A DNA stretch of 64,000 nucleotides. Source: Thiotrichales bacterium (GTDB lineage Bacteria; Pseudomonadota; Gammaproteobacteria; Thiomicrospirales; Thiomicrospiraceae). The DNA is taken from positions 93,971 through 157,970 of the forward strand of contig JAFGUG010000026.1 in the NCBI GenBank assembly GCA_016938655.1. The letters are read 5' to 3'. Positions 34,710-43,440 of the stretch are shown piece by piece (position 1 is the stretch's first letter; the number at the start of each line of letters is the position of its first letter). The notes under the pieces were generated by a model. The model searched no databases, had not been told where the DNA came from, and was given only the letters and a program-made list of their open reading frames with translations. A program made the translations under genes and the position numbers.

Positions 34710-35681
34710 CTAAACAACGGGCACATAGCTTAAGATTTGATCGGTCACTTGGTCGGTGTTTAAGCCCTCAGCTTCCGCTTCAAAACTCAGTAACAATCTG
34801 TGACGGAATACGTCGTGTACCACCGCTTGTACGTCATCCGGGCTTACAAAGTCTTTGCCTTGAAGCCAAGCGTGCGCTCGTGCACAACGCGATAACGCTA
34901 AAGTGGCGCGCGGGCTAACTCCGTACTCGATTTTGTTGGCTAAATCGGTGCTGTAGGCTTGTGGGTTACGGGTGGCCATGACCAACTCCACTAGGTAGGT
35001 TTTCACGGCGTCGGCCATGTGTAAATTCAAAATTTGATTGCGTGCGGTAAACAGGTCTGCCTGCGATAGGTTCTCTGGTTGGATCACCTCAACTTGTCGC
35101 TCTTCGTTTTCCACCAACTCCAAAATTTTATATTCACTATCGGCCGACGGGTACGCTATTTTGACGTGCATTATAAAGCGGTCAAGTTGGGCTTCTGGTA
35201 GCGGATAGGTGCCTTCTTGCTCTATTGGGTTTTGTGTGGCCATCACCATAAACAGTTTTTCAAGGGGGAGGGTGTGTTTGCCAACACTCACTTGACCTTC
35301 TGCCATCGCCTCAAGTAGGGCGGATTGAACTTTAGCCGGCGCACGGTTAATTTCGTCGGCTAAAATTAAGTTGTGAAAAATCGGCCCAGACTGAAACTCA
35401 AAAGCGCCCGTTTCAGGCCTAAAAATTTCGGTTCCAGTAATATCCGAAGGCAGTAGGTCGGGCGTAAATTGAATGCGATGAAAACTGCCTTCAATGAGCT
35501 CCGCCAAGGTTTTTATCGCTTTGGTTTTGGCTAACCCAGGCGGCCCTTCAACCAAGATGTGACCATCCGACAACAAGGCCATTAACATGCGCTGTGTTAA
35601 GTGGGGTTGACCAATAATGTGTTGGTTTATGTGTGCTTGCAGTGTTTGAAAACGGCTTGCTAAAAGGGTGTTAGATTCCAT
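34710..35681 (-). CDS. moxR: MoxR-family AAA+ ATPase (Bat operon 1)
   Basis: The 323-residue AAA+ protein has Walker A GPPGLAKT at 46-53, Walker B LILADEINRAP near 130, and the family block QNPIEQEGTYPLPEAQLDRF. MoxR proteins act as chaperone-like ATPases that activate VWA-domain partners encoded next to them. It is first in the six-gene minus-strand unit. The start at 35681 follows TTACGCAATCTTATGG, with no strong ribosome binding site seen. Confidence 0.92.
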   Translation of the reverse strand: MESNTLLASRFQTLQAHINQHIIGQPHLTQRMLMALLSDGHILVEGPPGLAKTKAIKTLAELIEGSFHRIQFTPDLLPSDITGTEIFRPETGAFEFQSGPIFHNLILADEINRAPAKVQSALLEAMAEGQVSVGKHTLPLEKLFMVMATQNPIEQEGTYPLPEAQLDRFIMHVKIAYPSADSEYKILELVENEERQVEVIQPENLSQADLFTARNQILNLHMADAVKTYLVELVMATRNPQAYSTDLANKIEYGVSPRATLALSRCARAHAWLQGKDFVSPDDVQAVVHDVFRHRLLLSFEAEAEGLNTDQVTDQILSYVPVV

Positions 35682-35799
35682 AAGATTGCGTTACCAAGTG
35701 TGATGAACAGAATTTGGTTAAATGTTAATGGCCACATTATAACGTTTTGGTCGTCATTAATGCGACCTATCAAGATAGGGTAGATTTTACAGATAAAAA

Positions 35800-35827
35800 A
35801 AGCCCAACCACTTGTGTGATTGGGCTT
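35800..35827 (-). terminator. Intrinsic terminator of the chemoreceptor gene
   Basis: AAGCCCAACCA pairs with TGATTGGGCTT (one mismatch, 6-base loop) and is followed on the minus strand by a T7 run. It lies 26 bases past the chemoreceptor stop. Confidence 0.85.
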
Positions 35828-35853
35828 GGTTAGTCAGCCTTAAAGAGGTAATA

Positions 35854-38292
35854 CTATTTTAAATATTTGCCACTGCTGAGTTTAAAGCTACCAATTAATT
35901 TAACCAGTTTGCCTATTTCTGTGTTCATACGTTGCGTGTCGTGTGACACACTTTCAACCATAGTGGCATTCTGTTGAGTGTCGTTGTCCATGGAACCAAT
36001 TGCTTGGTTAATTTGACTGATACCTAGAGATTGCTCTTCAGCCGCGCGACTGATCTCATCAACCATATCCGATACTTCTGAGACACGTTGGTTAATCTGT
36101 TGCAACATATCCCCCGATTGAGCGGCTAATTTACTGCCGTGATTAATCTGTTCAGTGGTATTGGCAACCAATCCACTAATTTCGCGAGCGGCATCGGCAC
36201 TGCGTTGTGCTAAGTTACGCACCTCGCCGGCAACCACGGCAAAGCCACGTCCATGTTCTCCTGCTCTTGCGGCCTCTACAGCCGCATTGAGTGCAAGTAG
36301 GTTGGTTTGGAACGCAATGCCATCAATTAAGGTGGTGATGTCTGCAATTTTGGCGCTGGCTTGGTGGATACCTTGCATGGCATCTTGTGCCTGCTTCATG
36401 ATGGACTCGCTAGCATTGGAATCTTAACGCGCTAATCTGGCCAACTCATTGGCTTCTTTTGAGTTTGAGAGCGAGTGCTGAACGGTTGAGGTAATCTCTT
36501 CCATGGCCGCTGCGGTCTCTTCAATGGAAGCCGCTTGGTTTTGGGTACGTTCATTAAGGTTTTCATTACCGTGCGTCAATTTCTGAATATTGCTCAGTGC
36601 GGATTCAGAGGTTTCTTTAATGTCTACAAAGATGGTTGAGATATTGGTTAAGGCGGTGTTGATGGTTTTTTGCAGAACTGCCAATTCACCTTTATAGGGT
36701 CCTTCAACGTGTGCAGTGAGGTCACCATCAATTAAGTTGGTTAAGCTGCCATTAAAACTACCAAAACCAGATTGTAGGTTCGATAAGGCTTGATTGATGT
36801 TCTTTTTCAAGACATCTAAATCGCCGGTTAAGGTGACGCTTACTGGACGTGAGAAGTCCGAATCGGCCATGAGCGCAACCGCTTGGTTAATTTCAGAGAT
36901 CGCTGAATCCAATGTGCTCATCGTGGTTTGCGCATTACTTAATGCTTCTTTAAATGCGCCTTTCGAGTTGTCATCCAGCGTTATTTTTGTACTAAAGTTG
37001 GCTTTTCCAAGTTCGCTCAGTGCATAACCAAGGGTGCCCATGGTGTTTTCAAGCGTTTCTGCGGTGCCGTTTACAGCGTGTTTAAGCAGGTCTAAATCGC
37101 CTACCGTACTGATTTGAATACGTTGTGACAGAACCCCATTACGAATCGCCTGCATGGTTTCAGAGGTTTCTTTAATAATTTGTTGGGTGTTGTCCATCAG
37201 GGCATTAAAATCCGCCGATAGATGCATAATTTCATCTTGGTTATCGTTTAGCTGCATACGCGCTGAAAAATCGCCTTTTTGTGTCACTTTTTCCATGACG
37301 GTTTGCAGGTTTTTAACTGGACGAATAACGGTACTTCGCAAAATGAAGATAATGCTTAAGCTCATAATAAGGATGACACCAAACATGACGCCTTCTTGCT
37401 TAATGGAATCATTTTTTAAAGCCGTCATCTTCGTATCGAATTCGGTTATCGGTGTGCCTAGTATTTGTACCCCAACCAATTTACCTTGCATATCTTCGAC
37501 TTTCGCTTGAGTGATCAGACGACCATCCTGAATTAACCAACCTTTTTGATTCAGTTCATTCCAATTAATCGCTTGCGCCATGGCAATGGTTTCTGGGGTA
37601 AACCAGCTCTCATTGGCTAACACATATTCGCCTACCGGCGTGTTCTTTTGAGCTTTGGTGCTGATGGAAAGAGCGTACTTATTTAATAACAAGGCATAGT
37701 TCACGTCCTTGCTTTTGTAATCGCGTGCAATACTCGAAACCCCTTGAATAAACTCTAGTGAACCCAGATAGCTGTCACCATCAAATAGCGGCGTAATGCC
37801 ACGAATAGCCAGGCCTGCTCGACCCAGTTCTAAAACGGCAATCGGTTTTTGAGTGTCGATGACTTTTTGTACCCCAAAACGGAAAGAGGACAGGTCATCG
37901 CCATTTTTTTCAGGGCTCCAGCTGCGTAAAAATGAACGGTTGTCCGGCGTATGAATGTGGATATTGACGTTTTTAAAGTCCGTATTGGCTTTAAACGTAT
38001 TGCTGATGTCTTCTAAAATGCGCAATGCGGTTGCTCTGTCACCATATTTAACAGCACGGGTTAACTCTCGATTTGCCGAGAAGCTAATGGCGTTGGTTAT
38101 CCCAACATCCAGCTTCTTCTGAAGTCTTCTTTGCATGTCTGATTGCAGATCGGCAGTGATATTGTTGGCTGTGGTTTGATATTGAGATTGGTATTGAACG
38201 TAGGCATTCACCCCTAAGAGTACAATAACAACCACCGCGATGATTAAAATGGATAGAACCATTTTGGCTTGCAGACCGAGTGACTTAAACAC
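35854..38292 (-). pseudogene. Methyl-accepting chemotaxis protein interrupted by an in-frame TAA
   Basis: One reading frame from 38292 to 35854 encodes a full chemoreceptor of about 812 codons, but codon TAA at 36426-36424 splits it. The first part (622 residues) has a membrane helix at 11-31, a periplasmic sensor to about 300, a second helix, several HAMP-like repeats (TGDLDVLKKNINQAL and similar) and the start of the signalling helix ending in ARLAR. The second part resumes in the same frame 8 codons before an ATG at 36399 and holds the hairpin tip ([23 protein letters not shown]). No frameshift is involved. A single base change (for example GAA to TAA), an assembly error, or readthrough would explain it. 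The N-terminal product alone could not signal. Confidence 0.85.
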
Positions 38293-38617
38293 GACTATTT
38301 CCTTCTGGAATTGTGAAGATAACTTAATAATACCGAATAGCCATAATAAAAATCAGTTTATTATTCAGCCATTCGTATTTCATTATCTATCAACTACTTA
38401 ATTAACCGTAGGGTGTTGCCTGTTTGACGTGTGTTATCCATAAAAGCGGCAACAATGACGGTTTTTAATTTTGTTATGGTGACGCAAGCAGGTTCAATGC
38501 CATAGGTGTTGAAAATTTATTTAGAGGCGGTGTAACGTTGAGTGATAAACGTTCTGAAAATGGGTGGGAAGTGATACTAACGGTGTTCAAAAATTGGCCT
38601 TTCGGTATTTAAAAAGG
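38293..38617. other. Intergenic region, no gene seen
   Basis: About 325 bases between the chemoreceptor start and the end of the diguanylate cyclase gene. It holds the chemoreceptor promoter region, presumably. I see no coding frame and no convincing hairpin. GGTGACGCAAGC at 38479-38490 recalls part of a c-di-GMP riboswitch, but the rest of that motif is missing. Confidence 0.5.
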
Positions 38618-38628
38618 GCAGGCCTGCT
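38618..38628. repeat. Iterated palindrome copy at the stop of the diguanylate cyclase gene
   Basis: GCAGGCCTGCT at 38618-38628 overlaps the TAG stop of the minus-strand gene (38629-38627). A-rich sequence lies on the left and T-rich on the right. Confidence 0.7.
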
Positions 38629-39793
38629 AAATTTTATGTGGACTGTTTTCGAACTCTTGGTATAAAACGGTTTGGTTTCTACCCTGTTGTTTGGCTTGGT
38701 AAAGTGCTTTGTCTGCACCGTCAATCAGAGCCTCGTGCGATGGACAGGGGTGTTCAGTGTCACAACTGTTTATACCAATTGAGACGGTGACTTTATTGCT
38801 AAGAGTCGAGGCTTGGTGTGCGATGGCAAGTTGTTCGATTTTTTCATGAATGTCTTGTGCAATGCCGTTCGCTTGCGATTGAGTGATCCCGGATAAGATA
38901 ATTAAGAACTCCTCACCACCATATCGCGCGGCCATATCATTGGCGCGTTTAACTGAAGACGCCAAAACATTTGCGACTTGCTTTAAACATTCGTCACCGG
39001 CTATGTGTCCATAATGGTCATTAAATTGTTTAAAGAGGTCGATATCGACCATTAAGGTACTAATGGGTATTTGATTGCGTTCCCAGTGCCCCCAATCTTG
39101 ATCTAGATGTTCATCAAGCGCACGGCGATTATATAAGCCAGTCAGGCCGTCTTTTAAAGAGAGTTTTTTTAGTTCTCTGTTGGATTTTTCAAGCGCGTTT
39201 TCAATCTCTTTTAAATGGCTAATATCGGTATGAGTGCCAGTAAAACGAACAGGTTGATTACCCTTATCGCGCTCCAGGACGCGACCACGATCAAGGATGT
39301 AAACCCAATGCCCTTGTTTATGTTTCATGCGATGAATGTTGCTGTAAAAATGGGTTTCACCACTTAAATGGCGGTTGATGTCTATGTAACACTGTTCAAG
39401 GTCATCGGGGTGAACGCGACATTTCCAACTATCTAGAACCGGCGGGACTTCAGCTAACTCATGACCTAATAATCGACACCACTGTTCATCAAAAATAAGT
39501 TCGTTGGTTTGTAAGTTCCAATCCCAAAGCCCGGTTTCAGTGCCTTCTAAAACTAATTTTAAACGGTTGTGGCTGTTTTCAATTTGCTGTTTCGCTTCGG
39601 TGAGCTTGCTGAACCAAAAGGCAATTAAAAACCCAGATAGGCCGCCAACGATAGTAGGAATAATATAAGAGGTTGGTTTGATTTCATTTGATAAAACGAG
39701 CTGTTGTGCGGTTGCAAAAATATAGACAACCAGAATTCCAACGATGGTGCCAATTAGCTTGATGTTTTTAGGTGTGATTATGTTAAAGGACAT
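38627..39793 (-). CDS. Membrane PAS-GGDEF diguanylate cyclase
   Basis: The 388-residue protein has two membrane helices (about 11-31 and 43-62), a PAS domain with PAC (about 72-195; TGLWDWNLQTNEL to GTHTDISHLKE) and a GGDEF domain with GGEEF at 292-296. An RxxD inhibitory site lies at 283-286. It should make c-di-GMP from GTP and be feedback inhibited. It is monocistronic. Confidence 0.92.
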   Translation of the reverse strand: MSFNIITPKNIKLIGTIVGILVVYIFATAQQLVLSNEIKPTSYIIPTIVGGLSGFLIAFWFSKLTEAKQQIENSHNRLKLVLEGTETGLWDWNLQTNELIFDEQWCRLLGHELAEVPPVLDSWKCRVHPDDLEQCYIDINRHLSGETHFYSNIHRMKHKQGHWVYILDRGRVLERDKGNQPVRFTGTHTDISHLKEIENALEKSNRELKKLSLKDGLTGLYNRRALDEHLDQDWGHWERNQIPISTLMVDIDLFKQFNDHYGHIAGDECLKQVANVLASSVKRANDMAARYGGEEFLIILSGITQSQANGIAQDIHEKIEQLAIAHQASTLSNKVTVSIGINSCDTEHPCPSHEALIDGADKALYQAKQQGRNQTVLYQEFENSPHKI

Positions 39794-39916
39794 AACGTAC
39801 GCAACTTAAAATAATGACTTTCACAATACCAAAAAGTCACCCCAAAAAATAGCTATTTCAAATCATTAAAGACAGCCTTAGTTGCAAAGCCTGTTGAGTG
39901 GTTGGCAATGAAACTG

Positions 39917-39928
39917 AGCAGGCCTGCT
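39917..39928. repeat. Iterated palindrome AGCAGGCCTGCT, terminator-like, 3' of cmoB
   Basis: A perfect 12-bp core with flanks AAACTG and TAGTTT that lengthen the stem to about 10 pairs around a GGCC loop, 28 bases past the cmoB stop. It is followed by TTTT on the plus strand and by GTTTCATT on the minus strand. Confidence 0.8.
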
Positions 39929-39955
39929 TAGTTTTAAAAAGGGGGGGATGATTAA

Positions 39956-40945
39956 TTATTGCGGTTTGGTGGCAATCATGACCGCTCTTAATGGCGCAGG
40001 ATAACCTTCTGCGGTTTTGTTGTGGTCATTCGGGTCGAGAAAGTCGGCGAGCGAATTCCAAGTCATCCAGTCGGTGGTGCGTTGCTCTTCGGTGGTGGTT
40101 TGGTTTAAGTCCACACAGCGAACATTCTCAAAGCCACATCGTTCTATCCAGCGCGTAAGTTCTTTTACCGACGGCAAGAACCAGACATTGCGCATTTGCG
40201 CATAACGATCTTCGGGCACAAGAAGTTGGCCGTAACTCTCAGGCATGACTAAGGTCTCTAAAACCAGTTCACCGCCCGGTAGCAGCTGATTTTTAAGGTC
40301 GTAGATGTGGTCAATGGGTGAACGACGATGATACAAAACCCCCATCGAGAATACGGTGTGAAACGCACCGCCACGACGAGAAACGGGCAGTTGTTCAAGG
40401 GTTAGCGGCAAGAAATACGCGGGTACGGCTTCACCAATAAAGTGTTTGAGCGCTAAAAACTGGCTCATAGAGAGCAGGCTTGGGTCAACGCCCACCGCCA
40501 GTTCGGGCTGTTCCCTGGCCATGCGCCATAGGTGGTAACCACTGCCACAACCAATGTCTAATACGCGTTTGTTTTTTAGGGGGCTTAAATGCGGGCTGAC
40601 GCGATCCCACTTCCAATCGGAGTGCCATTCGGTGTCGATTTCGATGCCGTGAATGTTGAAGGGGCCTTTACGCCAAGGCATGAGTGCGCGTAATGCCGAT
40701 TCGAGTTTGCTTTTGTCTTCTGGTGATAAATCATCCTGCCCGGCTTGAACGGCAGAGGCCGTTAAGTCGCAAGGTTGATTTCGTTCAAATTGATTCAGGG
40801 TTTCTAAGGCCTCGAGCCATCTTGGTAAATTACCATTGCCTTCTGGGTGCAGGGCTTCTTCCAGCAAACTCGGGAGTTGCTGATGCCACTCTTCAAAACG
40901 GGGGTCTTCGAGTTTTTCCCAAAAAGGGTCGTAATGTTGTTTCAC
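39956..40945 (-). CDS. cmoB: tRNA U34 carboxymethyltransferase
   Basis: Transfers a carboxymethyl group from carboxy-SAM to 5-hydroxyuridine at position 34 of tRNA, making cmo5U. The 329-residue length (E. coli 323) and the methyltransferase motif RVLDIGCGSGYHLWRM fit, as do HPLEGLEI-like HGIEIDTEW and GVDPSLLSMSQF. Its partner cmoA lies just upstream on the same strand, with a palindrome hairpin between them. The start codon lies inside a near-parS palindrome. Confidence 0.93.
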   Translation of the reverse strand: MKQHYDPFWEKLEDPRFEEWHQQLPSLLEEALHPEGNGNLPRWLEALETLNQFERNQPCDLTASAVQAGQDDLSPEDKSKLESALRALMPWRKGPFNIHGIEIDTEWHSDWKWDRVSPHLSPLKNKRVLDIGCGSGYHLWRMAREQPELAVGVDPSLLSMSQFLALKHFIGEAVPAYFLPLTLEQLPVSRRGGAFHTVFSMGVLYHRRSPIDHIYDLKNQLLPGGELVLETLVMPESYGQLLVPEDRYAQMRNVWFLPSVKELTRWIERCGFENVRCVDLNQTTTEEQRTTDWMTWNSLADFLDPNDHNKTAEGYPAPLRAVMIATKPQ

Positions 40946-40952
40946 ATGAAAC
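40939..40952. promoter_or_regulatory. parS-like site, one mismatch, over the cmoB start
   Basis: GTTTCACATGAAAC differs from the perfect core at one central base, and the change creates the cmoB ATG on the minus strand. ParB affinity is probably reduced. Confidence 0.35.
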
Positions 40953-41059
40953 CTTTTAAATTAACCAGTAAACAAAAAGTCAGCGCCCTTTATTTTGAAG
41001 TTGGCTGATAAGAGGTGGGTATTATACGAAAACAATCGGCGGTTTGTTAGTTGCAAAAA

Positions 41060-41075
41060 TCAGCAGGCCTGCTGA
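41060..41075. terminator. Iterated palindrome copy as terminator between cmoA and cmoB
   Basis: TCAGCAGGCCTGCTGA is a perfect 16-bp palindrome, and its flanks GCAAAA and TTTTGC extend the hairpin to about 14 pairs. On the minus strand it is followed by T5. It lies 43 bases past the cmoA stop. Confidence 0.8.
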
Positions 41076-41117
41076 CTTTTGCAAACAAAGATTGAAGGGG
41101 TTTGTTGTTTGCAAGCC

Positions 41118-41843
41118 TTAGGATTTAATGGCGATAAACGAGGCAAAATTGTAGGCTTGAAACCAGATACCAGCGGATTTAAAACCAATATTTTTAAGGC
41201 GCTGAATGTGAAAATCGGCCGTGTCACTAATTAATACGTTCTCTAACGAGCTGCGTTTTTGGCTGATTTCCAGTTCGGAGTAGCCATTGGCTCGTTTAAA
41301 TTGCCAGTGCAGATTTTCAATGGTCGATTGCAAGTTGTGGTCGTCAAAATGAATTTTTTCTGATAACACCAAAATGCCGCCGGGCTTAAGGCCTTGGTAA
41401 ATGTTTTCCAGTAACACTTGGCGTTGATCAGGGTCAATAAATTGTAGGGTAAAGTTAATCACCACCATTGAGGCGTTTTCAATAGGAATATCGGTCATAT
41501 CGGCACATTGTAAATCCACTTCCACATCTGAGTGATAGGCGTGCAGGTATTCTCCCGCACGTTTGACCATAGCGGGCGAGTTGTCGATGGCGATAATTTT
41601 GCAGTCGCTGTGCTCAAGTTTGCGGCGCATGGTTAAGGTAGCCGCTCCAAGTGAGCAACCTAAGTCATACAGATTAGAGTTGGGTTGGGCAAAACGGGTG
41701 GTGAGTTCGCCAATGCCGGTCAGGATGGTTTGATAGCCCGGCACCGAGCGTTGAATCATGTCGGGGAAAACCGCCACCACCGATTCGTCAAATTGAAAAG
41801 CGCCAACCGCTTCATGTTGATGGGCGTATAGGTCGTCTTTCAT
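41118..41843 (-). CDS. cmoA: Carboxy-SAM synthase
   Basis: Makes carboxy-S-adenosylmethionine from SAM and prephenate for CmoB. The 241-residue protein (E. coli 247) has YDLGCSLGAATLTMRR near residue 60 and the family start DRVFDEKVVAVFPDM-like FQFDESVVAVFPDMI near 18. It precedes cmoB. A hairpin in between suggests that the two are at least partly separate transcripts. Confidence 0.92.
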   Translation of the reverse strand: MKDDLYAHQHEAVGAFQFDESVVAVFPDMIQRSVPGYQTILTGIGELTTRFAQPNSNLYDLGCSLGAATLTMRRKLEHSDCKIIAIDNSPAMVKRAGEYLHAYHSDVEVDLQCADMTDIPIENASMVVINFTLQFIDPDQRQVLLENIYQGLKPGGILVLSEKIHFDDHNLQSTIENLHWQFKRANGYSELEISQKRSSLENVLISDTADFHIQRLKNIGFKSAGIWFQAYNFASFIAIKS

Positions 41844-41914
41844 ACGGATTTACTCTTTATTTACGCTGGGTTTATTGGGTTTAAGTCGTGGTATTTTAAA
41901 CGATTTTAAAACTG

Positions 41915-41926
41915 AGCAGGCCTGCT
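41915..41926. repeat. Iterated palindrome AGCAGGCCTGCT, terminator-like, 3' of the nuclease gene
   Basis: A perfect 12-bp copy flanked by AAAACTG and GACTTTT, 30 bases past the stop of the minus-strand nuclease gene. Confidence 0.78.
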
Positions 41927-41956
41927 GACTTTTCATTAAGCAGGGCTTTAAGGTTA

Positions 41957-42832
41957 TTAATATCGTGAAGGTCGATTGGCGACTTCCGGTAAACGCCACG
42001 CTTCTGGCGTTTTGCTGCTCTCTAAGCGCGCTTCCATTTCGTCATCCAGTTTATGAAAGAAATCAATTCCAGTCTGTTTTTCAACGTCATCAATCGTGGT
42101 CACAAAGGTCATTAAGTTGCTATTGGCCCGGGCATTTTGCGGGAACACAAATGCCAAGGCTTTACCGGGCATATCCGCCGATGCGGGTTGCATTAAAATT
42201 TTATAAAACGCCTTAGGAATCGGCACGCTGCTATTTTTTAAGGTTTTAGGGTTATCATCAAAAATCGGCCCAGTGACCACCCAAAAATTGCCGTGCCACT
42301 CAGAAAAATCGTTGGCCACAATCTCTTCTAAGCGTTGCCAAGACTTTTGATTAAGATTTGGCTTTTGAGGGGTAATGTTGGTCATTAAAAAGGTTTCCAG
42401 TTGCGCACTGCGGCCGTAGCGAGTTGCAATGAGGTAGTTAGGTGCCATGTGACCGCGATCGTAACCCGAACCGGTATAGTCGTCATGCGAAACGCTCGCC
42501 AGTGAGCGCCAATCTTTGGTGAAGCCACTTGGGCGCTTACCCGAATCGTATTGTTTGTCGCCGACTTGGTAGATGACCCATAATGGGTTTTTAAGCGATT
42601 CAGAGTACTCCAACATATACCCTTGGTTACGCAGAATATGACTCCAATTACCGGTAGCGGGCTGTTCGACCAATTTCGGAATGCCCATATAACTCATGCC
42701 TGGACGTGCAATTTGCGTTTCATAGGCAAACCATAGGACAGCAACTAGAACAGCACCAAAGATATATTTAGGGTTGTGGATAATGAGTTTGGTTACGGGT
42801 TGTATTAAACGCAGTAGTTGGCGAGCAGTCAT
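41957..42832 (-). CDS. DNA/RNA non-specific endonuclease (NUC1 family), membrane-anchored or exported
   Basis: The 291-residue protein has an N-terminal hydrophobic helix (about 22-40) and the beta-beta-alpha-metal nuclease motif DRGHMAPN near residue 124, with the catalytic His and downstream Asn in MTNITPQKPNLNQ. Such enzymes cut DNA and RNA outside the cytoplasm, for nutrient uptake or defence. It is monocistronic. Confidence 0.9.
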   Translation of the reverse strand: MTARQLLRLIQPVTKLIIHNPKYIFGAVLVAVLWFAYETQIARPGMSYMGIPKLVEQPATGNWSHILRNQGYMLEYSESLKNPLWVIYQVGDKQYDSGKRPSGFTKDWRSLASVSHDDYTGSGYDRGHMAPNYLIATRYGRSAQLETFLMTNITPQKPNLNQKSWQRLEEIVANDFSEWHGNFWVVTGPIFDDNPKTLKNSSVPIPKAFYKILMQPASADMPGKALAFVFPQNARANSNLMTFVTTIDDVEKQTGIDFFHKLDDEMEARLESSKTPEAWRLPEVANRPSRY

Positions 42833-42978
42833 AGCGGTCGATTCGTTATTTAAAAAAGCCTATTATAAATCGAAAAAATAGGCTATTAGAGTATTTAATG
42901 GCGTTTCGATTCGGTTAGCATAATGCGTTGTGTTATCAGTGCTAAAATTAGTCCTTTGTTTTTAAGAGGCCTGTTTAA

Positions 42979-43326
42979 ATGTCATCTAAAGTCTATTGTT
43001 TAGCGCAGTTCAAACCCAAACCGGGTCAGGCGGCTGAGTTGTTTAAGGTTTTGCAGAGCTTAGAGCCCAATACCTTAAGAGAGGACGGTTGTATTCAATA
43101 TAAGGTAACGCGCCATATCCAAAGTCCTTTTGCGGAAGGCAGCAGTTTTCCGATTGTGTTTAATGAAACTTGGGCGAACATGGCGGCGTTTGAAGCGCAC
43201 TGTCAACGCCAAGAAATTGTGGATTTTTTTAATGTTTATTGCTTGGCAAAGGATGGCTTAGCAGACGACTGGAATGTCTGTGTTTACAGCGATGAACCCG
43301 AGACTTATGATGCCCCTAACCTTTAA
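42979..43326 (+). CDS. Antibiotic biosynthesis monooxygenase (ABM) family protein
   Basis: The 115-residue protein shows an ABM/quinol-monooxygenase fold: KPKPGQAAELFKVLQSLEPNTLREDGCIQY at the start and FNETWANMAAFEAHCQ in the middle. Such small dimeric proteins act on quinones or similar aromatics without cofactors; the substrate is unknown. It begins 6 bases after AGAGG. Alone, divergent from the nuclease gene. Confidence 0.82.
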   Translation: MSSKVYCLAQFKPKPGQAAELFKVLQSLEPNTLREDGCIQYKVTRHIQSPFAEGSSFPIVFNETWANMAAFEAHCQRQEIVDFFNVYCLAKDGLADDWNVCVYSDEPETYDAPNL

Positions 43327-43440
43327 AGAGGGGGCTTTAATGTTTGGCTGTTCGGGTAATAGGGGGGAGTGGCAGGTTTGAATTTAGAGTGCGACAAGAG
43401 TGGTTTTAAGGATGAATAAACTTGGGAGTAACGACTTAAA

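Noticed and set aside
35854..36399. A separate short soluble chemoreceptor gene
   Set aside because: It is in frame with the preceding chemoreceptor, lacks its own ribosome binding site as far as I can see, and is simply the second half of the split receptor.
38479..38490. GGTGACGCAAGC as part of a c-di-GMP-I (GEMM) riboswitch
   Set aside because: Only one short element of the GEMM core is present; the paired helices and the second half are missing, and no plus-strand gene follows for more than 4 kb.
40939..40952. GTTTCACATGAAAC as a full parS site
   Set aside because: The central mismatch disrupts CACGTG and overlaps the cmoB start; kept only as a weak site.
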